Of a stretch of DNA of 41,919 nt, positions 1-8,077 are shown in pieces. The DNA is from Clostridia bacterium. GTDB lineage: Bacteria > Bacillota > Clostridia > Oscillospirales > Acutalibacteraceae. A program made the position numbers and the translations under genes. The stretch is from positions 1 through 41,919 of the forward strand of contig CAAFXS010000063.1 in NCBI GenBank assembly GCA_900767025.1, read 5' to 3'. The stretch's first letter is position 1, and each line of letters begins with the position of its first letter. A model generated the notes under the pieces. That model was not told the origin of the DNA. It ran no database searches and worked only from the letters and a program-made list of their open reading frames with translations.

Positions 1-555
1 AAAGTCGTAAATTTTAATTGGGACATCGAGAGCAACTTATCAGCCCAAATAGTCCAAAAGGTACGCAACCAAAGGGACAAGGCTTTCGGTGTCAATGTTA
101 TATGTGAGGGCGACCCGCTGGAAATCTTCACCGACGCAGAGGGCGAGGTTATTTTTAAAAAGTATTCGCCTATCGGTGAGCTGTCAAACTTTGCAAACCA
201 ATACGCAGAGGTTTTGCACAAAAACGGCGGACTGCCCATTGCCATTATGGATAACGACCATGTTATCGCCGCATCGGGTATCAGCAAAAGGGAGATACTT
301 GAAAGGCGTGTAACAAAGAGTATGGAGGAGCTTATGGAAAACAGGGCAATCCACATTGCCACCGACACCGTACCTGCAATGAGTGCCATTGAGGGATTTT
401 CAAGAAACGCAAATGTTGTTTATCCTATTATTTACGGCGGAGATGTCAGCGGTGCCGTGGCTCTTATTGAGGGCGAGGAAAAGCATTTACCTACCGAAAC
501 GGACATTAAATTAGTTCAGGTTGCCGCCGCTTTCCTTGGTAAGCAAATGGAGTGA
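1..555 (+). CDS. spoVT: SpoVT-like AbrB/GAF sporulation regulator, 5' partial
   Basis: The frame is open from base 1. From about codon 36 it reads like SpoVT: the second half of an AbrB swapped-hairpin DNA-binding domain (EGDPLEIFTDAEGEVIFKKY) followed by the GAF-like C-terminal domain ending AAAFLGKQME. SpoVT is a transcription factor of the forespore late in sporulation. The first about 35 codons (1-105) do not resemble the usual SpoVT N-terminus, which carries the first AbrB strand pair and a start methionine. Either the window begins inside a rearranged gene, or the left edge is a junction. No start codon is visible. The GAF domain identification is solid; the upstream part is unexplained. 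Confidence 0.75.
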   Translation, partial: KVVNFNWDIESNLSAQIVQKVRNQRDKAFGVNVICEGDPLEIFTDAEGEVIFKKYSPIGELSNFANQYAEVLHKNGGLPIAIMDNDHVIAASGISKREILERRVTKSMEELMENRAIHIATDTVPAMSAIEGFSRNANVVYPIIYGGDVSGAVALIEGEEKHLPTETDIKLVQVAAAFLGKQME

Positions 556-563
556 TTATTTGT

Positions 564-605
564 ATATTTTGCACAAAAATTATTGACTATTTTTGTGCAA
601 AATAT
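564..605. promoter_or_regulatory. 17-bp inverted repeat, operator- or hairpin-like
   Basis: The arms at 564-580 and 589-605 are perfect reverse complements (core ATTTTTGTGCAAAATA) around an 8-nt spacer. No T-run follows, so it is not a typical terminator. The word TTGCACAAAA recurs at 621-630 just before the -35 of the next gene, which suggests a repressor-binding array rather than a transcription end. Confidence 0.6.
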
Positions 606-633
606 TACATAAGTAGAATGTTGCACAAAATAC

Positions 634-661
634 TTGATTTTTTGCATTGCAAGCATATAAT
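634..661 (+). promoter_or_regulatory. Sigma-A-type promoter for the YczE-like gene
   Basis: TTGATT (634-639) and TATAAT (656-661) are separated by 16 nt. They lie 47 nt before the chosen start at 708 and directly after a third copy of the TTGCACAAAA word. Confidence 0.65.
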
Positions 662-707
662 GGTGTCAAGAGAGGCGGGGAACACAAACAGAAACAGAGG
701 TCAGATT

Positions 708-1544
708 ATGAAGCATATGAAAGCCGAGGCATTCGGATACATACACGATATGTTTTCACAGCACAATATGGTAAAACGAATTATTCTCTCCTTTACAAGC
801 ATCATTATTATGGGCTTAGGAATTTCACTTTTCTCTGTTTCAGGCTTCGGCGTAGACCCGTTCACCTCTATGAATATGAATATAGCAAGCACGCTGGGCA
901 TCGGATTCGGTACATATCAGCTTATTGTTAACGCAGTAATTTTGATTTATGTTATCGTGGTTGCCCACAGGGGTTTAGTAGGTGTCGGCACTGTTTTTAA
1001 TATGGTTGGCTGCGGTTACGCCTGCGAGTTCTTCCAGAGCTTAATTCAGCCCATTACGGAAAATAACAGCTCTTTTGTCATAAGAATCCCCCTTCTTATT
1101 CTCGGCATCGTAACCCTGTGCTTTGCTTGTTCTTTATTCTTCACCGCTAACATCGGTGTTGGACCCTACGACGCTTTAGGCTTTATGCTCAGCAGAGGTA
1201 TTAAGCTTGAACACAAATGGGTAAGGATAATAACCGACTTAACGGTTATCACAATCGGTCTTGCGGTAAGCGGAGGATTAACCGCTCTGCTTCACGGAGA
1301 TTTTGCCGGAATAAAAAATATAGGTATCGGCACTGTAATAACCGCACTTTGTATGGGCCCGCTGGTTAATTTCTTTAACAAGCACATATCGGCAAAAATA
1401 CTTGATGTGGATTACGAAAAAATCAGCCGTGATGTTGCATTCTTTATGATTAAGGGTGCAATGGTTAAAAATTACGCACCTGAAAATTCGCGCAGTCCTC
1501 GGGTAAACTACAATGCTTATCCCAACCACATTATCGGCAAATAA
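708..1544 (+). CDS. YczE/YyaS/YitT-type integral membrane protein
   Basis: The 278-residue product has five to six hydrophobic segments. It carries family-typical glycine-rich stretches such as SVSGFGVDPFTSMNMNIA near the start of the membrane part and FFTANIGVGPYDALGFMLSR in its second half, which suggests an internal repeat. This fits the YczE/YyaS/YitT membrane family, whose transport substrate is not established. The start at 708 is chosen because AGAGG lies 7 nt upstream. The open frame extends back to 552, but that part is promoter and palindrome sequence. The C-terminal 45 residues are hydrophilic and cytoplasmic. It stands alone between an operator-like palindrome and a terminator. 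Confidence 0.8.
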   Translation: MKHMKAEAFGYIHDMFSQHNMVKRIILSFTSIIIMGLGISLFSVSGFGVDPFTSMNMNIASTLGIGFGTYQLIVNAVILIYVIVVAHRGLVGVGTVFNMVGCGYACEFFQSLIQPITENNSSFVIRIPLLILGIVTLCFACSLFFTANIGVGPYDALGFMLSRGIKLEHKWVRIITDLTVITIGLAVSGGLTALLHGDFAGIKNIGIGTVITALCMGPLVNFFNKHISAKILDVDYEKISRDVAFFMIKGAMVKNYAPENSRSPRVNYNAYPNHIIGK

Positions 1545-1615
1545 GGCTTGTAATTAATTTGCAGCCTTTTTATATATACCGTTTATCTTTTCATATAATT
1601 TTTACCCCTTAAATG

Positions 1616-1648
1616 AAAAAACGCTTCGTGTTATACGAGGCGTTTTTT
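1616..1648. terminator. Rho-independent terminator
   Basis: A 14-bp stem (1616-1629 with 1635-1648, core ACGCTTCGT/ACGAGGCGT with one G-U) has a 5-nt loop. It is flanked by A- and T-runs, so it could work in both directions. It follows the YczE-like gene. Confidence 0.85.
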
Positions 1649-1660
1649 CGTTGTATACTG

Positions 1661-1689
1661 TTGCATAATGGGTAATAATATGCTAATAT
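1661..1689 (+). promoter_or_regulatory. Promoter for the flavodiiron gene
   Basis: TTGCAT (1661-1666), a 17-nt spacer and TAATAT (1684-1689) lie just after the terminator. A strong AAAGGAGGG ribosome binding site follows at 1702-1710, before the ATG at 1717. Confidence 0.6.
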
Positions 1690-1716
1690 TAGTGTTATAT
1701 TAAAGGAGGGTTAACC

Positions 1717-2871
1717 ATGGATATTAAAATTTCCGAAAATATTAAGTACATCGGCGCAAGCGTTCACGACCTTGACCTTTTTGAAAGTCAGTACATTGTA
1801 CCAAACGGTATGGCTTACAATTCATATGTTATCATCGACGAAAAAATTGCTATAATGGACACCGCTGATGAAATCGTTAAGGAGCAGTGGCTTGAAAATC
1901 TTAAAAACGCTCTTGACGGCAGAACACCCGACTACCTTGTTATCCAGCATCTTGAGCCGGACCACTCTGCAAATATCAAGCTTGTTACCGACCTTTATCC
2001 CGATGTCAAAATCGTTTGCTCTGCAAAGGCAAAGGCAATGCTGCCCCAGTTTGCAGATGTTAATACGGACAATGTTATTGACAAAAAAGAGGGCGAAACC
2101 CTGGAGCTTGGCAGTCACACACTTACCTTTGTTATGGCTCCTATGGTGCACTGGCCCGAGGTTATGATGTCATATGAAAGCAGTGAAAAGGTGCTTTTCT
2201 CGGCAGACGCCTTCGGCAAATTCGGTGCAATTGACGCTGACGAGGGCTGGTCCTGCGAGGCAAGACGTTACTACTTTAACATTGTAGGCAAGTACGGCGC
2301 ACAGGTACAGGCAGTGCTTAAAAAGGCGGCAGGTCTTGACATCAAAACAATCTGTCCCCTTCACGGTCCTATTCTTACAGACACTATTCCCGAGGTACTG
2401 AGCCTTTACAACACCTGGTCATCATATGAGCCGGAGGATGAGGGTGTGTTCATTGCATACGCGTCAATTCACGGCAACACGGCAAAAGCCGCTGAAAAAA
2501 TGAAAGAAATCCTTGAAGAAAAGGGCTGTCCCAGAGTTGCAATTGCCGACCTTTCAAGAGACGACATTGCCGAGTGCGTTGAGGACGCCTTCCGCCACAG
2601 CACACTGCTTTGTATGGCGGCAAGCTACGACGGCGGAGTTTTTGCGCCCATGGCTGATTTTATTCATCATCTTAAAAGCAAGGCTTTCCAAAACAGACGC
2701 GTTGCCCTTGTGGAAAACACCTCCTGGGCACCCACTGCAATCAGGACTATGAAGGCTGAATTTGAGCAGATGAAAAATATCACTATTGTTGATAAAACCG
2801 TTTCAATTAAAACAACACTTAAGCCGGCTGACATTGCCGAATTAGAGGAGCTTGCGGAAATTATAAAATAA
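1717..2871 (+). CDS. fprA: FprA-type flavodiiron protein (O2/NO reductase)
   Basis: The 384-residue product has a metallo-beta-lactamase-like diiron domain (about 1-240) followed by a flavodoxin domain (about 244-384). The diiron ligand set is visible: H78-x-E80-x-D82-H83 in QHLEPDHS, H145 in MVHWPE, D164 in FSADAFG and H216 in CPLHGP. The FMN-binding loop is YASIHGNT at about 248-255. Such cytoplasmic enzymes of anaerobes reduce oxygen to water or nitric oxide to N2O, usually with electrons from rubredoxin or F420-like donors. No rubredoxin domain is fused here. Length is standard for the two-domain class. A short amidohydrolase remnant follows after 23 nt and may be cotranscribed. Confidence 0.95.
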   Translation: MDIKISENIKYIGASVHDLDLFESQYIVPNGMAYNSYVIIDEKIAIMDTADEIVKEQWLENLKNALDGRTPDYLVIQHLEPDHSANIKLVTDLYPDVKIVCSAKAKAMLPQFADVNTDNVIDKKEGETLELGSHTLTFVMAPMVHWPEVMMSYESSEKVLFSADAFGKFGAIDADEGWSCEARRYYFNIVGKYGAQVQAVLKKAAGLDIKTICPLHGPILTDTIPEVLSLYNTWSSYEPEDEGVFIAYASIHGNTAKAAEKMKEILEEKGCPRVAIADLSRDDIAECVEDAFRHSTLLCMAASYDGGVFAPMADFIHHLKSKAFQNRRVALVENTSWAPTAIRTMKAEFEQMKNITIVDKTVSIKTTLKPADIAELEELAEIIK

Positions 2872-2894
2872 TTGACGCAGGCAGGAGTATAATT

Positions 2895-3221
2895 ATGACT
2901 ACTGTTTTTACTAACGCCAGCTTTATTTCTCTTGATGAGGGTAATGACATATATTCCGTAATGGTTGTTAAGGGCAAGGAAATAGTTTATGTTGGCTACA
3001 ACACTCCCCTGTGCTATGATGACGCCCCTGAAATTGACCTTAACGGTGGGTATGTTATCCCCCTTGTTAACGATATGTTTTATTATGACATCAGCCACGC
3101 CCGCTGCCGTGTGCTTGCAGAGGGTGAACAAGCCGATTTCATAGTCCTTGACAAAAACATATTGAAGGAAAGCAATGCACAAATTTTGCAGGTATACAAA
3201 AAAGGAAAACGCAAGGTATAA
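2895..3221 (+). CDS. Barrel-less amidohydrolase (beta-sandwich remnant)
   Basis: This is an intact 108-codon frame with a ribosome binding site (GCAGGAG) before its ATG. Residues 1-55 read like the N-terminus of YtcJ-type amidohydrolases (FTNASFISLDEGN...IDLNGGYVIPL). Residues about 71-108 read like their extreme C-terminus (LAEGEQADFIVLDKNIL...YKKGKRKV). The whole catalytic TIM barrel, including the HxH metal motif and other ligands, is absent. In this superfamily the N- and C-terminal segments together build the small beta-sandwich, so the product may still fold. It is probably an internal-deletion relic without enzymatic activity; whether it is expressed is unknown. Confidence 0.7.
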   Translation: MTTVFTNASFISLDEGNDIYSVMVVKGKEIVYVGYNTPLCYDDAPEIDLNGGYVIPLVNDMFYYDISHARCRVLAEGEQADFIVLDKNILKESNAQILQVYKKGKRKV

Positions 3222-3222
3222 G

Positions 3223-3259
3223 AAAAACCGCTTGAACCACACAGGCTCAAGCGGTTTTT
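3223..3259. terminator. Bidirectional terminator
   Basis: AAAAACCGCTTGA (3223-3235) pairs with TCAAGCGGTTTTT (3247-3259) in a 13-bp stem with A/T tails. It lies between the convergent amidohydrolase remnant and the cytidylate-kinase-like gene and can serve both. Confidence 0.9.
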
Positions 3260-3262
3260 ATA

Positions 3263-3871
3263 TTATGCAAATTTTCTTTCAACAAGAGTGGCGATTAATT
3301 CAACGGTTTCATCAATACCTAACCTTGAAACATCAACTGCAAGGTCATATGTATCAGCATCGCCCCACCTGCTGTCACTGTAAAAATTGTGGAATTTTGC
3401 TCTTTTTTTATCCATTGACTTAATTTCCTTGGCGGCGTCCTTTTCGCTGATGCCGTAGAGATTTACAATTCTGTTAACTCTGTAATCATAATCGCCGTGA
3501 AGGAATACGGAAAGCACATTGGTATTATCCCTGAGCACATATTCGGCACATCTGCCGACTATGATACAACTGCCCTCGGAGGCAACCTTTTTTATTGTAT
3601 CAAACTGATACTGAATAATTTTATCCTCAAGGCTCATTGCGTCACTGCCAATAGGGATATAACCGTCTGCCGACACATTAAAAAGGAAGCTGCTGGTAGG
3701 CTTTTCATCATAAAAATGGAAGAGCTTTTCGTCAAAGCCGCTGTCCTGTGCGGCTCTTTTTATAATCTCCTTGTCATAATATGCAACGCCCAGTCTTTCG
3801 GCAAGCCTTGTGCCGATTTCACGGGCTCCGCAGCCGAATTGCCTGCCTATTGTTATAACAAAATTCTTCAT
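3263..3871 (-). CDS. Cytidylate kinase-like family protein
   Basis: The 202-residue protein starts with MKNFVITIGRQFGCGAREIG, whose glycine-rich P-loop (about 9-20) is the variant seen in the cytidylate-kinase-like family of Firmicutes. It continues with YYDKEII and a VGRCAEYVL segment typical of this family. The later segment DLAVDVSRLGIDETVELI resembles the nucleotide-kinase C-terminus. It is probably a soluble P-loop nucleoside or nucleotide phosphotransferase; the true substrate is not established. It is monocistronic and ends at the shared terminator 4 nt downstream. Confidence 0.85.
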   Translation of the reverse strand: MKNFVITIGRQFGCGAREIGTRLAERLGVAYYDKEIIKRAAQDSGFDEKLFHFYDEKPTSSFLFNVSADGYIPIGSDAMSLEDKIIQYQFDTIKKVASEGSCIIVGRCAEYVLRDNTNVLSVFLHGDYDYRVNRIVNLYGISEKDAAKEIKSMDKKRAKFHNFYSDSRWGDADTYDLAVDVSRLGIDETVELIATLVERKFA

Positions 3872-3953
3872 TATAATACCCCCTTAACCATATTTATTAT
3901 AGCACAAAATAAATTTTCTTGCAATTACATATGGGTTGAGATAAAATAAAATT

Positions 3954-6044
3954 ATGAAAAATCAATTATTTTACACAAAGAAAGCAAAATATTTTGAAGA
4001 GGCACTTCCATTAGGTAACGGAAGAATAGGTGCTCTCGTGTTCGGCAATCTGAAAAAGGAGCGGATTGCGCTAAACGAGGACAGCCTTTGGTCCGGTTAT
4101 CCCAAAGACAATAACAAAAAAGACGCCCACAAATATCTTGCAGATGTGAGAAAAGCAGTATTTGACAAGGACCACAGCCGTGCCAGAGATATTCTTAACA
4201 GGGATATGCACGGCAACTGGAGTGAATCCTATCTGCCCTTCGGCGACCTGATTATTGAATACAAGGGTGTGCCGAAAAAGAATTACAAAAGAACACTTGA
4301 TATTGAAACAGGCGTTGCAAAAATCAGCACCGACGGCTTTTGCGAAACTGTTTTTGTTTCCCACCCCGACCAGCTTCTTGTAATCAACATTCACTCGGAT
4401 AAGGGTGTAAGCTTTAAGGTTAGGCTTGACAGTCAGCTTCAGCACACAAGCTTTACCCGTGAGGATGCACTTTATATTACAGGCAAGGCTCCGGAGGTTT
4501 GTATGCCACCGTACCACACCATCGGCAACGGTATAGTTCAGGGTGACAAGGGTATGCCCATTTGCGGTATTGTTCGTGTTTTAGGCAACGCAACCTTTGG
4601 CAGTGACTGCATTGAGGTGGTTAATCAAAAGGACACCACCCTGCTGATTTCCCTTGCAACAGGCTTTGTTGATTTTAAGTCAATGCCCGATGCCGATGCA
4701 GAGGAAAGAGCGTTAAAATATTTGGAAAACACAAAATCCTTTGATGAACTTTTGAAACGCCACAAGGCAGATTTTTCAGAGCTTTTCAACAGGGTCAGCT
4801 TTACTCTTGAGGGCGGCAGAGAGGATTTGCCCACGAACAAGAGAATAAAAAAGATGAACAAAACAGGTGATGACAATTCGCTTATCGCCCTGCTTTTCCA
4901 GTTCGGAAGATATTTGACTATTTCCGGCTCACGCCCGGGAACCACTGCCATGAATCTTCAGGGAATTTGGAACACTCATATGAGAGCACCCTGGTCATCA
5001 AACTACACCACAAACATTAATACCGAAATGAATTACTGGTGCACGGATATTGCAAACCTCAGCGAATGCTTCGAGCCGCTGACGGATTTGGCAAGAAAAA
5101 TTGCAGTTAACGGCAAGGCAACCGCCAAGGCTTACTACGACTGCGGCGGCTACTGTGCACACCACAACAGTGACATTTGGGGTATGACCTGGCCTGCCGG
5201 ATATCCTGACGGCAGCGGTGCCGCTGACCAGTACGCCCCCTGGCCCACCTGTGCACCTTGGATTTTAAATCAGCTTTACGAGCACTATTTATACACAAAT
5301 GACGGAGAATTCAAAAAGGAGCTGACAGAGCTTTTCGAGGGATGCCTTGAATTTTACAGGGACTTTCTTGTTGAAAAGGACGGCGAGCTTGTAACCTGTC
5401 CGTCAATCAGCCCCGAAAACTCATACAAGGACGGCAAAGCCACGGCGTCTGTTACATATATGCCGTCTATGGACAGGGAAATTCTTTTTGATTTCTTTGA
5501 AAACTGCCGTGAGCTTGGTCTTGACGCACCCACAATAAATCAGGTTAAGCCTGCTGCCGACGGCAGAATCCCCGAATGGATTGAGGATTTCGGCGAAACG
5601 GATGTTCACCACAGGCATGTAAGCCATCTCTACTGCATTTATCCATCAAGATTTATACAGAGTGACGAGCTTAACAAGGCGGCGGAAAAATCCCTTGAGG
5701 TCAGAGGCTTCGGCGGAACAGGCTGGTCTCTTGGCTGGAAGGTATGCCTTTGGGCAAGGCTCAAAAACGGCGAAAATGCCCTGCGCCTTATCAAGCAACA
5801 GCTGACATACATAAGACCCAGCGGCTCAAAAATTGCTATGGTCAAGGGCGGCGGCTCTTATCCTAATCTTTTTGACGCCCATCCGCCATTCCAGATTGAC
5901 GGTAATTTCGGCGTAACGGCAGGTATTGCGGAAATGCTGAAAAACAGAGCTTTGCCTGCTGAATGGACCGGTGAGATAAGGGGTATCAAGGACTACGGCG
6001 GAAAGGAAATCAGCTACAAATTCAAAAACGGCAAAGAGATATAG
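3954..6044 (+). CDS. Glycoside hydrolase family 95 (alpha-L-fucosidase type)
   Basis: The 696-residue enzyme opens with YFEEALPLGNGRIGALVFG, the typical GH95 N-terminal motif. The (alpha/alpha)6 catalytic region holds GTTAMNLQGIWN, NINTEMNYW (about 352-360) and EDFGETDVHHRHVSHLY (about 543-559). It ends with FQIDGNFGVTAGIAEML (about 645-661), which holds the conserved Asp. These match the Asn/Asn, Glu and Asp positions known from characterised GH95 1,2-alpha-L-fucosidases. It has no signal peptide, so it probably acts on imported fucosylated oligosaccharides. It is somewhat shorter than many family members, apparently at the C-terminal beta domain. It is a single-gene unit with no transporter next to it. 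Confidence 0.93.
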   Translation: MKNQLFYTKKAKYFEEALPLGNGRIGALVFGNLKKERIALNEDSLWSGYPKDNNKKDAHKYLADVRKAVFDKDHSRARDILNRDMHGNWSESYLPFGDLIIEYKGVPKKNYKRTLDIETGVAKISTDGFCETVFVSHPDQLLVINIHSDKGVSFKVRLDSQLQHTSFTREDALYITGKAPEVCMPPYHTIGNGIVQGDKGMPICGIVRVLGNATFGSDCIEVVNQKDTTLLISLATGFVDFKSMPDADAEERALKYLENTKSFDELLKRHKADFSELFNRVSFTLEGGREDLPTNKRIKKMNKTGDDNSLIALLFQFGRYLTISGSRPGTTAMNLQGIWNTHMRAPWSSNYTTNINTEMNYWCTDIANLSECFEPLTDLARKIAVNGKATAKAYYDCGGYCAHHNSDIWGMTWPAGYPDGSGAADQYAPWPTCAPWILNQLYEHYLYTNDGEFKKELTELFEGCLEFYRDFLVEKDGELVTCPSISPENSYKDGKATASVTYMPSMDREILFDFFENCRELGLDAPTINQVKPAADGRIPEWIEDFGETDVHHRHVSHLYCIYPSRFIQSDELNKAAEKSLEVRGFGGTGWSLGWKVCLWARLKNGENALRLIKQQLTYIRPSGSKIAMVKGGGSYPNLFDAHPPFQIDGNFGVTAGIAEMLKNRALPAEWTGEIRGIKDYGGKEISYKFKNGKEI

Positions 6045-6048
6045 ACAC

Positions 6049-6081
6049 AAAAAATCCGAAGGTTAACCCTTCGGATTTTTT
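6049..6081. terminator. Bidirectional terminator
   Basis: An AAAAATCCGAAGG arm pairs with a CCCTTCGGATTTTT arm. It lies between the convergent GH95 and GH25 genes. The same stem core (AAAATCCGAA/TTCGGATTTT) is reused at 11968-12001. Confidence 0.85.
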
Positions 6082-6841
6082 ACTGATACCAGTAGTTTAA
6101 ATCTACATATTTACTGCTTACGCCATCGCATTTTCCCGTTTCGGTATATTGCCATACAGTGTAATCCACATTAAATGTAACACGGTCATTATAATCTGCA
6201 ACCCACACAAAAGCCTCACGGTCAAGGCTTTTCATATTAATCTCTCTGTGCAGAACACTTGATGATGCATATACTCCGCCGATATACCCTTTGTCCTGAA
6301 TTCTTTTTATAAATGTATTTACTATTTCCGTATTTTTTTCACGGTCATTGTCGGCGTCGTTCATTCTGCCCACGGCGTTTCCGTCGCTGTCCACAGGGAA
6401 TTCAAAATCAATTATCACAGGCAGTTCAACCTTGTATTTTTTGATAATCGAGTAAACGAAATCGGCCTCCTTTTCAGCCTCCTTTTCGTCAAGAGCCTGA
6501 GTGTAAAAATACACACCTATGGGAATTCCTGCTTTTTGGGCATTTTTAAGGTTTTCCCTTGCATACTTATCCTCGGTTATCTCACCGTTGCCGTAACCTC
6601 TGTAACCCACACGGATAAAGGCAAAATCCTGGGTTTCCTTAACAGCTTCCCAGTCTATTTTTCCGTTATGCTCGGACACATCTATCCCCTGTGCAACCTC
6701 CTTGCCGAAGCTGTATGCCTGCTGCTTGGGATTGCTGTTGGAAACACCGATAACAATTAACGATATAATTACCGCCGCGGCGATAACGCCTATCAAAAGC
6801 GGTACGGGTATATTTACCTTTGACTTGTTTTTTGTTTTCAT
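6080..6841 (-). CDS. Membrane-anchored GH25 muramidase (lysozyme)
   Basis: The 253-residue protein has a short basic cytoplasmic N-terminus, one hydrophobic anchor (about 12-32) and an extracellular GH25 domain from about residue 50. The first strand QGIDVSEHNGKIDW carries D54. The catalytic DxE pair is D145/E147 in LPVIIDFEF. The C-terminus YVDLNYWYQ is typical of GH25. It should cleave the N-acetylmuramic acid to N-acetylglucosamine bond of peptidoglycan outside the membrane. No cell-wall-binding repeats or sortase motif are present, so the anchor alone holds it. It is a single gene. Confidence 0.92.
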   Translation of the reverse strand: MKTKNKSKVNIPVPLLIGVIAAAVIISLIVIGVSNSNPKQQAYSFGKEVAQGIDVSEHNGKIDWEAVKETQDFAFIRVGYRGYGNGEITEDKYARENLKNAQKAGIPIGVYFYTQALDEKEAEKEADFVYSIIKKYKVELPVIIDFEFPVDSDGNAVGRMNDADNDREKNTEIVNTFIKRIQDKGYIGGVYASSSVLHREINMKSLDREAFVWVADYNDRVTFNVDYTVWQYTETGKCDGVSSKYVDLNYWYQ

Positions 6842-6948
6842 ATTATCCTCTCTTGAAAAAACTGAATTTATATTAACATATACTTATCCTAAAATCCACA
6901 GGGGTAACACTTTGTTTACAAAATAAATTTTTCCTGCCGTCTGACTTC

Positions 6949-6976
6949 TTGACATAAGCGAATATTAATCTATAAT
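6949..6976 (+). promoter_or_regulatory. Consensus promoter for DAHP synthase
   Basis: TTGACA (6949-6954) and TATAAT (6971-6976), both perfect consensus, are separated by 16 nt. They lie about 30 nt before the start codon. Confidence 0.8.
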
Positions 6977-7006
6977 AGTTACTGGAAAAAACAAGAGGTG
7001 AATATT

Positions 7007-8047
7007 ATGGACAATATGACAAACGCAAATTTCAAAAGAAAGCTCCCTGTTCCCAAGGAAATAAAGGCTGAAATGCCTCTTTCCAAGGAGGCAGAGGAAA
7101 TCAAAACCAAGCGCGATGAAGAAATTGCAAGGGTTTTCACAGGAGAAAGCAACAAGTTTTTGCTTATAATCGGTCCCTGCTCTGCGGACAGACCCGACTC
7201 CGTGCTTGATTATATCGGCAGGCTTTCCCTTATTCAACCTGAGGTTCAGGATAAAATAATCATTATTCCAAGAATTTACACAGGTAAGCCAAGAACCACA
7301 GGTGCCGGCTACAAGGGTATGCTCCACCAGCCTGACCCTGACAAGCAGCCGGATATGCTGGAGGGTATCAAGGCTATCCGTGCACTGCACAAGGACGCTA
7401 TTGAACAAACAGGCTTAACCTGTGCCGACGAAATGCTTTATCCCGAGAATTACAGATATCTTTCGGACCTGCTATCCTATGTGGCAGTAGGTGCCCGCTC
7501 CGTTGAAAATCAGGAGCACAGGCTTGTATCATCGGGCATTGACATTCCAGTTGGTATGAAAAATCCCACCAGCGGCGACCTTTCAATTATGCTTAACGCA
7601 ATTAAGGCGGCACAGGGCGACCACGTTTTCCTTTACAGAGGATGGGAGGTTGAATCCAAGGGCAATCCACTTGCTCACGCAATTATGCGAGGCAGTGTAA
7701 GCAAGCACGGCAACAACCACGCAAATTATCATTACGAGGATTTGCGTCAGCTTTACGATATGTACTGCTGCGGCGGATTTGAAAACCCGGCTGTAATAGT
7801 TGACACAAACCATTCAAATTCAGGCAAAAAATATCTTGAGCAGGTTAGAATTGCCAACGAGGTGCTCCATTCAATGCGCCACTGCAATGATATAAGCAAG
7901 ATGATAAAGGGCTTTATGATTGAATCATACATTGAAGACGGCTGTCAGAAAATTGAGGACGGCGTTTACGGCAAATCCATCACAGACCCCTGTCTTGGCT
8001 GGGATAAAACAAAGGAAATGATTTATACCATTGCCGAACAGCTTTAA
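7007..8047 (+). CDS. 3-deoxy-7-phosphoheptulonate synthase (class I, AroF/G/H-like)
   Basis: The 346-residue enzyme condenses phosphoenolpyruvate and erythrose-4-phosphate, the first step of the shikimate pathway. Visible family motifs are LLIIGPCSADRPDSVLDYI, RIYTGKPRTTGAGYKGM, SVENQEHRLVSSGIDIPVGMKNPTSGD and VDTNHSNSGK. The architecture is the E. coli AroFGH type rather than the short chorismate-mutase-linked type. ATG at 7007 is preferred, with AAGAGGTG 6 nt upstream; a GTG at 6998 lies inside that site. No other aromatic pathway gene adjoins. The putative Trp/Tyr-type importer nearby makes a loose aromatic theme possible, but that is inference. Confidence 0.93.
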   Translation: MDNMTNANFKRKLPVPKEIKAEMPLSKEAEEIKTKRDEEIARVFTGESNKFLLIIGPCSADRPDSVLDYIGRLSLIQPEVQDKIIIIPRIYTGKPRTTGAGYKGMLHQPDPDKQPDMLEGIKAIRALHKDAIEQTGLTCADEMLYPENYRYLSDLLSYVAVGARSVENQEHRLVSSGIDIPVGMKNPTSGDLSIMLNAIKAAQGDHVFLYRGWEVESKGNPLAHAIMRGSVSKHGNNHANYHYEDLRQLYDMYCCGGFENPAVIVDTNHSNSGKKYLEQVRIANEVLHSMRHCNDISKMIKGFMIESYIEDGCQKIEDGVYGKSITDPCLGWDKTKEMIYTIAEQL

Positions 8048-8077
8048 ATTAATTCTTCGGCTGAAAGGACTGAGCTT

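Noticed and set aside
3497..3949. 150-codon plus-strand frame opposite the cytidylate-kinase-like gene
   Set aside because: It is antisense to a well-supported P-loop gene and has no start site support.
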